Source: Prochlorococcus sp. AG-402-G06
GTDB taxonomy: Bacteria > Cyanobacteriota > Cyanobacteriia > PCC-6307 > Cyanobiaceae
Direction of reading: 5' to 3'
Assembly (NCBI GenBank): GCA_003277985.1
Contig: QCHR01000001.1
Location: forward strand, 62,001 to 126,000
DNA length: 64,000 bases
Shown here: piece after piece, positions 52,198-61,725 of the stretch
Layout of the letters: the number at the start of each line of letters is the position of its first letter
How positions within the stretch are numbered: position 1 is the stretch's first letter
Notes under the pieces: generated by a model
What the model saw: only the letters and a program-made list of their open reading frames with translations
Database searches by the model: none
Told to the model about the DNA's origin: nothing
Translations under genes and position numbers: made by a program

Positions 52198-52290
52198 ATG
52201 GGCATTCTTTTTTACTTAGTTTTTGTTGGAGCAGGTCTTTCTGCAGCATTCTTGATTCAAAAAGCGCTTAAAGCTATTAAATTAATCTGA
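52198..52290 (+). CDS. petL: 30-aa single-TM peptide, PetL-like (cytochrome b6f small subunit)
   Basis: Read directly: MGILFYLVFVGAGLSAAFLIQKALKAIKLI*; GGAGA about 12 nt upstream; below ORF-track length cutoff. Similarity to cyanobacterial PetL is from memory. Confidence 0.7.
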   Translation: MGILFYLVFVGAGLSAAFLIQKALKAIKLI

Positions 52291-52466
52291 ATAAATAAAT
52301 CAATCTTACTAGGGCTGGATTAGTTAAAGATGTTTATATTTAATACTGAGTCAGATATTTATGCTTCTTAAAATATCAAGAACATTAGAATTCATTTAAA
52401 TTATTCAGACTTAAAAGGAATTCTTCATTAGAATAGAAAATATTCAATTACTTAAAATCCACCTGC

Positions 52467-53408
52467 ATGGGATCTTCAAGACTAAAGAGTCGTCGTCGCC
52501 AAGATCTAGGTTCTAAATGGGCGAGAATTGTAATAGCTATATTATCAACAGTTGGTGTTATTGATACAGGTTCGATAACACTAAATAAATGGGGGATAAT
52601 AGGAAGTTTAAACTGTCCAGGTGGATTAGGAGGCTGCGATAAAGTTTTAAATAGCCCTTGGGGAACTTTCTTTCAAACAAATCATTTCTCTATCCCATTA
52701 TCATTAATAGGTTTAATTAGTTATTTATTAATATTATCAATGGCAATATTCCCATTAATGCCTATTCTCAAAAACCAAAAAAATAATATATCTAAAGTTG
52801 CGTGGTGGGGGTCTTTTTATATATCTACATCGACTTTTATTTTCAGCTTAATTTTAATATCAATAATGATATTTAAAATTAAAGCCTTCTGTTTTTTCTG
52901 TCTTCTTTCTTTTCTTATATCACTTTCACTTATATTATTAAATATATTTGGCGGCGGTTGGGAAGACTATGGTAAATTATTTTTTAGAGGTTTTCTTATG
53001 TCAGTAGCAGTTCTTTTAGCAGGGCTAATATGGTCATCATCAGTCGATCCTGCTGTTAAGGAAGTTTCAAATAATATTCCAGGCATGCCACCTGCGGTAA
53101 TAGCTATAAGTTCTCCTGAAAAAATAAAACTCGCTGAACATTTAACAAAAGAAGGAGCAGTCATGTATAACGCTTATTGGTGTCCACATTGTCATGATCA
53201 AAAAGAAATGTTCGGGAAAGAAGCTGCAGAAAAATTAAATTTAGTTGAGTGTGCAAAAGATGGCTTTAACAACAAAAGAGAACTTTGTGAAGCCAAAGGT
53301 ATAACAGGTTTCCCATCTTGGGAAATTAATGGCTCAATTGATTCAGGAGTCAAAAGCCTAGAAGAATTAGCTGACCTTACCAATTACAAAGACTCTAAAG
53401 ATTTTTAG
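52467..53408 (+). CDS. VKOR-thioredoxin-like fusion protein
   Basis: Multi-TM with NCPGGLGGCDKVLNSPWGTFF and CFFC (VKOR) followed by NAYWCPHCHDQKEMFGKEA thioredoxin-like CxxC domain. Confidence 0.92.
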   Translation: MGSSRLKSRRRQDLGSKWARIVIAILSTVGVIDTGSITLNKWGIIGSLNCPGGLGGCDKVLNSPWGTFFQTNHFSIPLSLIGLISYLLILSMAIFPLMPILKNQKNNISKVAWWGSFYISTSTFIFSLILISIMIFKIKAFCFFCLLSFLISLSLILLNIFGGGWEDYGKLFFRGFLMSVAVLLAGLIWSSSVDPAVKEVSNNIPGMPPAVIAISSPEKIKLAEHLTKEGAVMYNAYWCPHCHDQKEMFGKEAAEKLNLVECAKDGFNNKRELCEAKGITGFPSWEINGSIDSGVKSLEELADLTNYKDSKDF

Positions 53409-55095
53409 GAAAACCAGCTTTATCGACAATTGGTCTTGTATGAATATTCTTTCCTTTTATTTGCCGAGTATGACATTGCCAAAAAGGAACTGAGGTAGGG
53501 AAATCATCTCTAAAGTGGCCTCCTCTACTTTCTTCACGAAACAAGCAAGCTTCCAACATAAGCAAACTTGACATTTGTCGATTACTCAAATCAAGTAGCA
53601 AATTAAGGTCTCTCCTGGCAAGTTCGTCGAATTCATTAATTTCATATTTTGACTGAGAAAAAACCAAATTTAATAAGGGCTCGTTTAAAAGATTTTGATA
53701 ATCTCTTTTAACTTTTACAAGAGCAGAATTCATTCCTTGTCGTGATCGATCAACCCCAGCTTCACGCCAGCATAATTGTCTAAGTTTTTCAATTTCTTTT
53801 GATAAATAACTAGTTCCTTGCTCCTTAGAAAAGCGAAGATCTGATTTGTTAAAACTTAAATTTTTTCCTGATATATCGTAGGTTTTGAAATCATTTAATT
53901 CAATATTTCGCATTTGATTTGCAAAAACCAAACATTCCATTAATGAATTACTTGCAAGTCTATTGGCACCATGTAGTCCAGTACATGCCACCTCACCAAT
54001 CGCAAAAAGTCCTTTGATATTTGTTTGTGCTTTCAAGTTTGTAGCGACACCACCCATCCAATAATGGGCAGATGGAGCCACGGGGATTACTTCTTTTAAA
54101 GGTTCTAAGCCAAGCTCTCTGCACCTTTGAAAAATTGATGGAAAGCGCGCTTCTAAATCCTCAACAGAAATGGATTTAAAATCAAGACCAATATGATCAA
54201 CTTTTTGCTTTTGCATTGCTTGAAACAATGCCCTGCTGACTTGATCTCTTGATGCAAGATCTTTCCCCTCAAGATGAGCTACGGGACTCTCTCCGAGAGA
54301 ATCCACTAAAACTGCACCCTCTCCTCTTACCGCTTCAGAAATCAAAAACGAAGGCGCATTATCCAATTTCAGAGCAGTTGGGTGAAATTGAAAAAATTCG
54401 AGATCTTCTATGCAAGCCCCAGCTTTCCAGGCTAAAGAAATCCCCTCACCAGCAGCTTGAGTTGGATTAGTGGTGTTTGCGAATAAATGTCCACCTCCTC
54501 CGGTTGCTAAAACTACTGCCTTTGCTTTTATCCAACGCAAAGCTGGTCCATCAAGAACTTGGGCTCCTAAACATCTTCCTTTTTCAACCCAAATCTGAGT
54601 AACTCGAATTCCTCTTCGATGCAGAACATTATCTCTTTGATCAACTTGCTCATTAAGAACATCTACCAATGCCTTTCCAGTTCTATCTTTTACATGAAGT
54701 ACTCTTCTATAAGTGTGAGCAGCCTCAAGAGTTGTAGATAACTGGCCAGAGGTTCTATCAAATTCCATTCCTAGTTTCAAAAGTCTATCGACTAATCTCG
54801 GCGCACTTTTAACAAACATCTGAACTGCTTCAGAATCACAAAGTCCCGCCCCTGCTTTTATGGTATCCAGAGCATGAATATCCTCACTATCTTCGATTCT
54901 CGTAACAGCAGCCATTCCTCCTTGTGCCCACCTACTGGAAGAACGCTTACTAGTATTACGATTTAAAAGTAAAATTTTGAGATTTGATGGCAATTCAAGA
55001 GAAGACATTAAGCCCGCAGCTCCTGCTCCAATAACAATTACATCCCAATTAGTTGAGTAAATGTCTTTTTTATTAAAGCCAGTATTTAAGTCCAT
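53395..55095 (-). CDS. nadB: L-aspartate oxidase
   Basis: VIVIGAGAAGLMSSLEL, SSRWAQGGMAAV, ATGGGGHLFANTTNP, HYWMGGVATN. Confidence 0.95.
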   Translation of the reverse strand: MDLNTGFNKKDIYSTNWDVIVIGAGAAGLMSSLELPSNLKILLLNRNTSKRSSSRWAQGGMAAVTRIEDSEDIHALDTIKAGAGLCDSEAVQMFVKSAPRLVDRLLKLGMEFDRTSGQLSTTLEAAHTYRRVLHVKDRTGKALVDVLNEQVDQRDNVLHRRGIRVTQIWVEKGRCLGAQVLDGPALRWIKAKAVVLATGGGGHLFANTTNPTQAAGEGISLAWKAGACIEDLEFFQFHPTALKLDNAPSFLISEAVRGEGAVLVDSLGESPVAHLEGKDLASRDQVSRALFQAMQKQKVDHIGLDFKSISVEDLEARFPSIFQRCRELGLEPLKEVIPVAPSAHYWMGGVATNLKAQTNIKGLFAIGEVACTGLHGANRLASNSLMECLVFANQMRNIELNDFKTYDISGKNLSFNKSDLRFSKEQGTSYLSKEIEKLRQLCWREAGVDRSRQGMNSALVKVKRDYQNLLNEPLLNLVFSQSKYEINEFDELARRDLNLLLDLSNRQMSSLLMLEACLFREESRGGHFRDDFPTSVPFWQCHTRQIKGKNIHTRPIVDKAGFPKNL

Positions 55096-55108
55096 AAAAT
55101 ATTAATTT

Positions 55109-55768
55109 TCAGATCAATCCACTTAATTGAGGCTGAATCAATGTAGTAGCAAAAAATAAACCATCAACCCATAAGGTTGTTGTCAAAGCCGAACTTGATA
55201 CAAGCCAAGCATCAGAAGATAAAGATTCACTTTTTGATTTTTGATTCATCCAATTTGCTATCAAAATTATTAAAAGTGCAGCAATAAAAATGGCAAATAA
55301 TGAAAAAGGTTCCAATAATTGCTCCGCAGTGAAACTCAAGATTTTGGAGGCTTCTGAAAAAGGCGCATCTACAACTTCTGGCCAAGCCTTCATGACACCT
55401 GTTAAGACAATCATTACATCAGTAAAAGCAGTTCCTAATAGAGATGCTAAATAGAAACTGGCTCCTATTTTCCATCTAGTATTTAAGAGGCTTACTGCTA
55501 TTGGCAAAGCTATTGACTCAACTGGCAAATGCCACACAGGATGGGCTCTTAACCATCCCCAAAAAAGACATCCTCCTAACCAGCTCCAACTAACGCCAAC
55601 CAGTAGAGAACCAATAGATGACCATCTATCACTACAGAATTTTAGTAAAAAAAATCCAAGAAAAAATATTATGAAACTAAATAAAAAAGCTGAAAAAGGA
55701 AACACATGAACCCATGGAGCCTGAACAAAAACCGGCAGGACAACCATTGTGCTAGCCCAAAATTGCAA
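55109..55768 (-). CDS. DUF3120-type multi-TM protein
   Basis: VFVQAPWVHVFPFSA..., AHPVWHLPVESIALPIAVSLLNTRWKIGASFYLASLLGTAFTDVMI; family name from memory. Confidence 0.8.
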   Translation of the reverse strand: MQFWASTMVVLPVFVQAPWVHVFPFSAFLFSFIIFFLGFFLLKFCSDRWSSIGSLLVGVSWSWLGGCLFWGWLRAHPVWHLPVESIALPIAVSLLNTRWKIGASFYLASLLGTAFTDVMIVLTGVMKAWPEVVDAPFSEASKILSFTAEQLLEPFSLFAIFIAALLIILIANWMNQKSKSESLSSDAWLVSSSALTTTLWVDGLFFATTLIQPQLSGLI

Positions 55769-56163
55769 TGTCCTTGGCTTTGACAGATAGGACGTTTCTT
55801 GATCTATGGGGTTGGTGGGATTGTTTGAGTAAATCAGAATTAATAAAACTGAGTTTGTTTTCAGCTCAACCTTCTATGAATTTACATTCAAGTCGATACC
55901 CAAACCAAACAGTCTTCGGAATGCAAATAACAAAGTTAAAAAAAAAAAATCTTCAAAACTTCTTATTTACAATGATTACAATGCTTTTCAAGGCCAAGTG
56001 TTTAAAATCCTTAGAAAAAGAGATGATTAAAAAAGTCTTCTTAAGTACTTTTTATTGAAAATTTACTTATATTAAAAAAATAAATGATTCTTCAAGATCA
56101 ATTTAATTTTTTTCAAACCGCCCGAAAAGTATAAAAAATTTATTTTCTTGCTTAGGAGCATAA

Positions 56164-57513
56164 ATGAGCACAGTAAAGATAACTAAAAACAACATCAAAC
56201 CTGCTGTTGTTGCATCTATCGAAGAAGGTTCCATAGGCGAGGAGCTTGGATTTGAAGTTGGAGATCAATTAATTAGTATTAATGGTGTTAAACCAAGAGA
56301 TCTTATTGATTATAAATTTCTTATCGCTGAAGAAAATATTCAATTAGTTATAGTAGATGAAAAAGGTAAAAGACATACAGTTGACGTTGAAAAAGATTAT
56401 GATGATGAGTTAGGACTCTCGTTTACTGAAGCTTTATTTGATGGATTAAAACAATGCAATAATCAATGTCCATTTTGTTTTATTGATCAACAGCCTCCAG
56501 GTAAAAGAAAAAGCTTATATCTCAAAGATGACGACTACAGGCTAAGTTTTTTATATGGTTCTTACTTAACACTTACAAATCTTTCCGAACAAGACTGGTT
56601 CAGAATTGATCAACAAAGACTAAGTCCTTTATTCGTGTCAGTGCATGCAACAGAACCTTCTTTAAGGTCAAAATTACTAAGGAATCCTAAAGCTATTGAC
56701 CTTTTAAATCAGTTGGCTTGGTTCTCAACAAAAAAAATTCAAATTCATGCTCAAATTGTTGTTTGCCCTGAAATAAATGATGGGAAAGCTTTAGAAAGAA
56801 CCATTAATGATCTATATAGTTTTGCTCAAGGAGATTTCCCTGTAGTCCTATCAGCGGCAGTAGTTCCAGTTGGGTTAACAAGGTTTCGACCCAGTAATGA
56901 TGGGCTAATGCCAGTGGATTCTGATTGTGCGACAAAAGTCATCAATCAAGTTGAGAAAATGCAGAAAAGATTTTATAAATCAATGGGTTCCCGTTTTGCC
57001 TGGTTATCAGATGAATGGTATTTAATAGCGAAGAAGTCTTTACCATCTCTTAATTCTTACGAAGATTTACCTCAAAAAGAAAATGGAGTAGGAAGTATTC
57101 GCAGTTTTCTTAGAGCGATGGATGAAGCCACAAGAAAGCTACCTTCCAAAATTAAGCAAAAAAGAACCTGTAGCTGGGTAGTTGGAAAACTTGTTGAAAA
57201 TGAATTACAAAAACCTTGCAAACGACTAAATAAAATAAATAATCTTTTACTCCATCTATATGGAATTCCCAGTCCTTATTGGGGCCAAGAACAAATAGTT
57301 ACCGGCTTACTCACAGGCCAAGACCTCATAAAAGGACTGCGAGGAAAAGAATTAGGCGATGAGTTACTTCTGCCATCGGTCATGCTCAGGCAAGGTGAAA
57401 AAATCTTTCTTGATGACATGACACTTCAAGAGCTCTCTTTGTCACTTAATGTATCTGTAAGAATTGTCCATGATGCACAAGACATCGTGAACAAAGCACT
57501 TGGTAAAGCATAA
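56164..57513 (+). CDS. PDZ + radical-SAM-like cyanobacterial protein (DUF512/TIGR03279 type)
   Basis: N-terminal PDZ-like VVASIEEGSIGEELGFEVGDQLISINGVKPRDLIDYKF; CNNQCPFCFIDQ (CxxxCxxC); SVHATEPSLRSKLLRN. Confidence 0.88.
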   Translation: MSTVKITKNNIKPAVVASIEEGSIGEELGFEVGDQLISINGVKPRDLIDYKFLIAEENIQLVIVDEKGKRHTVDVEKDYDDELGLSFTEALFDGLKQCNNQCPFCFIDQQPPGKRKSLYLKDDDYRLSFLYGSYLTLTNLSEQDWFRIDQQRLSPLFVSVHATEPSLRSKLLRNPKAIDLLNQLAWFSTKKIQIHAQIVVCPEINDGKALERTINDLYSFAQGDFPVVLSAAVVPVGLTRFRPSNDGLMPVDSDCATKVINQVEKMQKRFYKSMGSRFAWLSDEWYLIAKKSLPSLNSYEDLPQKENGVGSIRSFLRAMDEATRKLPSKIKQKRTCSWVVGKLVENELQKPCKRLNKINNLLLHLYGIPSPYWGQEQIVTGLLTGQDLIKGLRGKELGDELLLPSVMLRQGEKIFLDDMTLQELSLSLNVSVRIVHDAQDIVNKALGKA

Positions 57514-57550
57514 TTGCTTTACTTAATCCATCTCAGTTTTTCTTATAACT

Positions 57551-59128
57551 ATGAGGAGAGTGAAGAGAAAGTTCCTAATTGTTGCAGGTTTATTTATATC
57601 TGGGCTAAATCCTTTATGGGCTACAAGTTCGCAAAAAATAACCTCAAATATAAAGATAAAAGGAGACTCAAGTAAAAGCCTAACTCTAAAACAACAAGGG
57701 GTCTTATATGAATTAAATTCGCCTGAAGATCTTTCTTTACCATCCAGATCTAGAGAGGTATTGGTCAAATCCTATAAAAATATCTATCTCGATCAATTAG
57801 AAAGCATACTGATTAATAACAATCGAACAATCAAAATTTACTTAGAAAAAATTGATCAAGCTAAATCAATATTAAAAAGTTCGTTATCTGCATGGTACCC
57901 AACATTAAACCTAACAGCAAATGGAATCCCTCAGTATTTTGAATCTAATAATTACAATGAGTCAAATTTAATACAAGATACTTCAAGTAAACAATGGAGC
58001 ACTTCTATAAGCGCTCAAATTCAATGGGATTTAATTAATCCTGCAAGAGTTCCTGAAATAGCTTCGGCTAGAGATAGTTTTGAAAAGGCAAAATATTCGT
58101 ACTCAATAGTTTTAAGGGATTTAAAATTAGAGGCAAAAAAGCGGTACTTCAATTTGCAAAAAGCAAATGAGGAGATAAAAGTAGCAACAAAATCGATTGA
58201 ATCCTCAACTCTTGGATTAAAAGATGCAGAAATTAGATTCGAATCAGGCATTGGTACAAAACTAGAGGTTCTAGAAGCAAAAACACAATTATCAAGAGAT
58301 CAACAGTTATTAAATATTAAGTTAGGAGATCAAAAAATTGGTCAAAGATCTCTTGCAGAAATACTTAATTTTCCAGAAGATTTAACACCCTTAATTGGTT
58401 CGAAAACGAAAGTATTAGGTATCTGGAACTTATCATTAGAAGAAAGTATTATCGCGGCTTATAATGCACGTGAAGAACTTGATAGTATCCTTTTAGATAT
58501 ATCAATTAACAACAGTAATGCCAATGCTGCACTTGCTGCTGGTCAACCGAGAATAAGCATCATAAATACATCTACTTCTTCGTTTTCTAAAGGTGAGTTA
58601 AATAAGATCTCTCCAAACACTAACAATGAATCCTCCAGTTTCTCTAACACTATTGGACTTAATGCAACATGGTTTATTTTTGATGGAGGCAATTCAAGAT
58701 CTTTATATAAGTACAATTTAAGTAAAGCAAAAGAAGCAAAGCTGAATTTTGCTTTAACAAGAGCTCAGATCAGAAAAGAAGTTGAAGAAGTATTCTTCAA
58801 ATTAGAATCAGCCAAACTAAATATTTCTGCTTCTTATGCAGAAGTTTTATCCGCAAGAGAGTCCCTTAGACTTGCTAAACTTAGATATAATTCAGGTATT
58901 ACTACACAACGAGAAGTTGTAAATAACCAAAGAGATTTAACCGATTCCGAGGTTCGTTACATTATTTCTGTAACAAGCTATAATACATTATTAGCTGATT
59001 TAAGTAGACAAACTGGTTTAGATAACATCCAACCATGTGACATTAAAGCCAATCAAATGAATCAGATTGATATAGACAGTACATCAAATCTCTATGAATC
59101 GAATTTAATTCCTTTATGTCAACTATAG
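57551..59128 (+). CDS. TolC-family outer membrane efflux protein
   Basis: Signal peptide, two OEP repeats, e.g. SAWYPTLNLTANGIPQYF, AETRF-like DAEIRFESGIGTKLEVLEAKTQLSRDQ, LRYNSGITTQREVVNNQRDLTDSEVRYI. Confidence 0.92.
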   Translation: MRRVKRKFLIVAGLFISGLNPLWATSSQKITSNIKIKGDSSKSLTLKQQGVLYELNSPEDLSLPSRSREVLVKSYKNIYLDQLESILINNNRTIKIYLEKIDQAKSILKSSLSAWYPTLNLTANGIPQYFESNNYNESNLIQDTSSKQWSTSISAQIQWDLINPARVPEIASARDSFEKAKYSYSIVLRDLKLEAKKRYFNLQKANEEIKVATKSIESSTLGLKDAEIRFESGIGTKLEVLEAKTQLSRDQQLLNIKLGDQKIGQRSLAEILNFPEDLTPLIGSKTKVLGIWNLSLEESIIAAYNAREELDSILLDISINNSNANAALAAGQPRISIINTSTSSFSKGELNKISPNTNNESSSFSNTIGLNATWFIFDGGNSRSLYKYNLSKAKEAKLNFALTRAQIRKEVEEVFFKLESAKLNISASYAEVLSARESLRLAKLRYNSGITTQREVVNNQRDLTDSEVRYIISVTSYNTLLADLSRQTGLDNIQPCDIKANQMNQIDIDSTSNLYESNLIPLCQL

Positions 59129-59146
59129 ACTTTAAAATTAATAACA

Positions 59147-59965
59147 ATGAATAAAAATCCTATATCTAAAGCCCTAAGCAAGGCTCAACTAATTTCAATT
59201 CATCATTTAGTTGATGAGGTAGGAAAACGTCAACTTCAAGACTTTGGTCAAATAAACTCTGACATAAAACCTGATGGAACACTTATTACAGAGTGTGATA
59301 GGTGGAGTGATAAAACAATAGTGCAAGGTTTATCCGAAATTGCTCACGGAGAAGGTGTTCTGAGCGAGGAAGGCAACAAATCAATTCCTAGCTCTAATGA
59401 ATATTGGGTAGTTGACCCGCTTGATGGAACAACTAATTTTGCAGCAGGAATTCCATACTGGGCAATATCAATAGCACGTTTCACAAATGGGCAACCTGAG
59501 ACTGCCTTTCTTGATATCCCAGCTCTGAAAAAAAGAATCTTTGCCATCAGGGGAAAAGGAGTTTGGCTAAACAACAAGCCGCTTAAGCCTGAATCTCGTT
59601 TCAAAAAAAATAGTGATTGCATTTCTCTTTGTAGCCGTTCCATTAAAGTTTTACAAATGAAACCTGAACAGTCTTTTCCTGGGAAAATCAGATTACTTGG
59701 AGTCTCAAGTTTAAATATGACTAGTGTTGCCATAGGTCAAACAATTGCGGCTTTAGAGGCAACACCAAAAATCTGGGATATTGCAGCTGCGTGGTTAATT
59801 CTTGAAGAACTGAATTGTCTAATCAACTGGTTGGGAACTAATCCGAAAGATATCCGCTCAGGGACAGATCTTACTTCTGTTAATTTTCCATTGCTAACAG
59901 CATCCTCCGAAGATCAACTGAAAAACATGTTGCCTTGGGCTAATGCATTAATTCAAGATAATTAA
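59147..59965 (+). CDS. inositol monophosphatase family protein
   Basis: VLSEEGNKS, VVDPLDGTTNFAAGIPYWAISIA, KIWDIAAAWLILEE. Confidence 0.93.
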   Translation: MNKNPISKALSKAQLISIHHLVDEVGKRQLQDFGQINSDIKPDGTLITECDRWSDKTIVQGLSEIAHGEGVLSEEGNKSIPSSNEYWVVDPLDGTTNFAAGIPYWAISIARFTNGQPETAFLDIPALKKRIFAIRGKGVWLNNKPLKPESRFKKNSDCISLCSRSIKVLQMKPEQSFPGKIRLLGVSSLNMTSVAIGQTIAALEATPKIWDIAAAWLILEELNCLINWLGTNPKDIRSGTDLTSVNFPLLTASSEDQLKNMLPWANALIQDN

Positions 59966-60100
59966 TTCTCTATTTGCTTTTTGTTTCTCATTAAATAAGA
60001 TTAGCTTCATTAAAAGATTTATGATTTCAAATCTACTGATTCAACTAAGAAAAATCTTCTCCCTAGGAGTTAGCGTAATAGTAAATACTTTTAAACCAAA

Positions 60101-61015
60101 GTGGGTTTGAACTGGAATAAAAAAGCAAGATGGTTTTTTAGTAGTCTCTGGAGAGCTTATGAAAGATGGTCTAAGTGTGATTGCGTCGATTTAAGCGCAG
60201 CATTTGCTTACTACACTCTTCAGTCCTTTTTTCCAATATTGCTAATCTCTCTATCTGTTGCATCATGGTTTTTAGGAAAACAGCAAGGAATAGAGCAAAG
60301 AATAATTGAATTAGCTGCTGAGGTGTTACCGTCTGAAGTCATAGCATTAGTCGCTTCAACCTTAGAACAATTAATTAAGCAAGGATTTGGAGCAGGAATT
60401 CTTGGCGCAATGTTTTTAATGATCACTGCTGGCAATGCCTATCTAACATTACAAAGAGGCGCAGATAGATTATGGGAAGACGTTTTACCAGTTAAATCAA
60501 AGCCTGATCCACTAAAAATTCAAGCGTTTCGATTTATCAGAAATCGTATTGAAGCTTTTTTTGTAGTTCTTTTGGTTGGGATTCTGATGGTTATCGATCA
60601 AATCAGTGCAAATATTCGTATGATTCCCGAGACAGTTTTAGAAGACTTAGCCAACACAACCCCTTGGATTGAAAATGCAATTACTAAAATACCTGTACTT
60701 CAAGTAGGTCAATTTATACTTCCTCTAATAGGTTTTTCTACTATGGCACTACTTTTACAAGGTTTACTCCCAAGTAGAAGAGTTCCTTTAAAGCCACTAA
60801 TACCTGGGGCTTTGATGATTGGAACTTTGCTAACTATTTTAAATTTGGCAGTTAGTAGAAGTATCCTTTCGTTGGGATCAAGATTTCAAGCTTATGGCTT
60901 CATTGGTGGAGTCCTAGTATTGACTCTTTGGGTTTGGATGGTAGGAGTGATTATTTATTTTGGTCAATGTTGGAGCGTTGTCATTGCAAGCATGCGTCGT
61001 AATCGATACGTTTAA
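60101..61015 (+). CDS. YihY/BrkB-family membrane protein
   Basis: DLSAAFAYYTLQSFFPILLISLSVASWFLG, multi-TM; GTG start. Confidence 0.9.
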   Translation: MGLNWNKKARWFFSSLWRAYERWSKCDCVDLSAAFAYYTLQSFFPILLISLSVASWFLGKQQGIEQRIIELAAEVLPSEVIALVASTLEQLIKQGFGAGILGAMFLMITAGNAYLTLQRGADRLWEDVLPVKSKPDPLKIQAFRFIRNRIEAFFVVLLVGILMVIDQISANIRMIPETVLEDLANTTPWIENAITKIPVLQVGQFILPLIGFSTMALLLQGLLPSRRVPLKPLIPGALMIGTLLTILNLAVSRSILSLGSRFQAYGFIGGVLVLTLWVWMVGVIIYFGQCWSVVIASMRRNRYV

Positions 61016-61076
61016 ACATCAATGAAACAAGCCAGAAAATTTAAATTATAATATTTAAATTAACTCATCAGTACTC

Positions 61077-61406
61077 ATGAATAAGCCATCTTCATGGATT
61101 TGGATGGTATTTATTTTACTTATTATTTTACCTACACCAGCTGGGAAATTTATTATTGATTTAGCAGGTGGAATATTCATTCTCATTACAATATTACCAT
61201 TAATCTTAGGAGGAATTGGATGGTTTACTTGGAAAAGAATCCAATCAAAATTACTCACCTGTGAAGCTTGTGGCTCAACCTTTCTAAATAGTCAGATGAT
61301 TTGTCCAATATGTGGAGCAACTATAAAAAATACCGAAGATATCCTAGAAAATATTCCAGCAAGTGCAGCAACAATTGATATCAAATCCGAAGATATAGAT
61401 TTATAA
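61077..61406 (+). CDS. small membrane protein with C-terminal zinc ribbon
   Basis: Two TM segments then CEACGSTFLNSQMICPICGATI. Confidence 0.75.
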   Translation: MNKPSSWIWMVFILLIILPTPAGKFIIDLAGGIFILITILPLILGGIGWFTWKRIQSKLLTCEACGSTFLNSQMICPICGATIKNTEDILENIPASAATIDIKSEDIDL

Positions 61407-61408
61407 AG

Positions 61409-61699
61409 TTAATCTAATTCCAAAAACTCTTCACTAATTTCATTAATCTCTTGTTCACAAAACTGTAGAAGTTCCTCACAATGTTTAAGAAGAAGATGAC
61501 CTTTAATATAATTAATTTGAATTTTATCTAATGAAATATTTTCATCTTGAACATTGTTTAAGATAGTTTCCAACTCAAATATAGATTCTTCATAACTTAA
61601 TTTATTGATCTCTTGTTGAATTATTTCAATATTTTTTTTGTTAGTAGCTTTATTAGACATTGATAAATGATGAGTGATGCCTTCATCTGAAAATGTCAT
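61409..61699 (-). CDS. xseB: exodeoxyribonuclease VII small subunit
   Basis: SYEESIFELETILNNVQDENISLDKIQINYIKGHLLLKHCEELL; follows xseA. Confidence 0.85.
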   Translation of the reverse strand: MTFSDEGITHHLSMSNKATNKKNIEIIQQEINKLSYEESIFELETILNNVQDENISLDKIQINYIKGHLLLKHCEELLQFCEQEINEISEEFLELD

Positions 61700-61725
61700 A
61701 GAGTAAAAAGTTTTCTTGCATAAAT

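Noticed and set aside
55768-56058. 96-aa + strand ORF MSLALTDRTFLDLWGWWDCL...
   Set aside because: Starts inside the first codons of the divergent DUF3120 gene, low-complexity Lys/Phe-rich, no recognisable family; coding status unsupported.
59344-59733. 129-aa minus ORF antisense to the inositol monophosphatase gene
   Set aside because: Shadow ORF; IMPase motifs are on the + strand.
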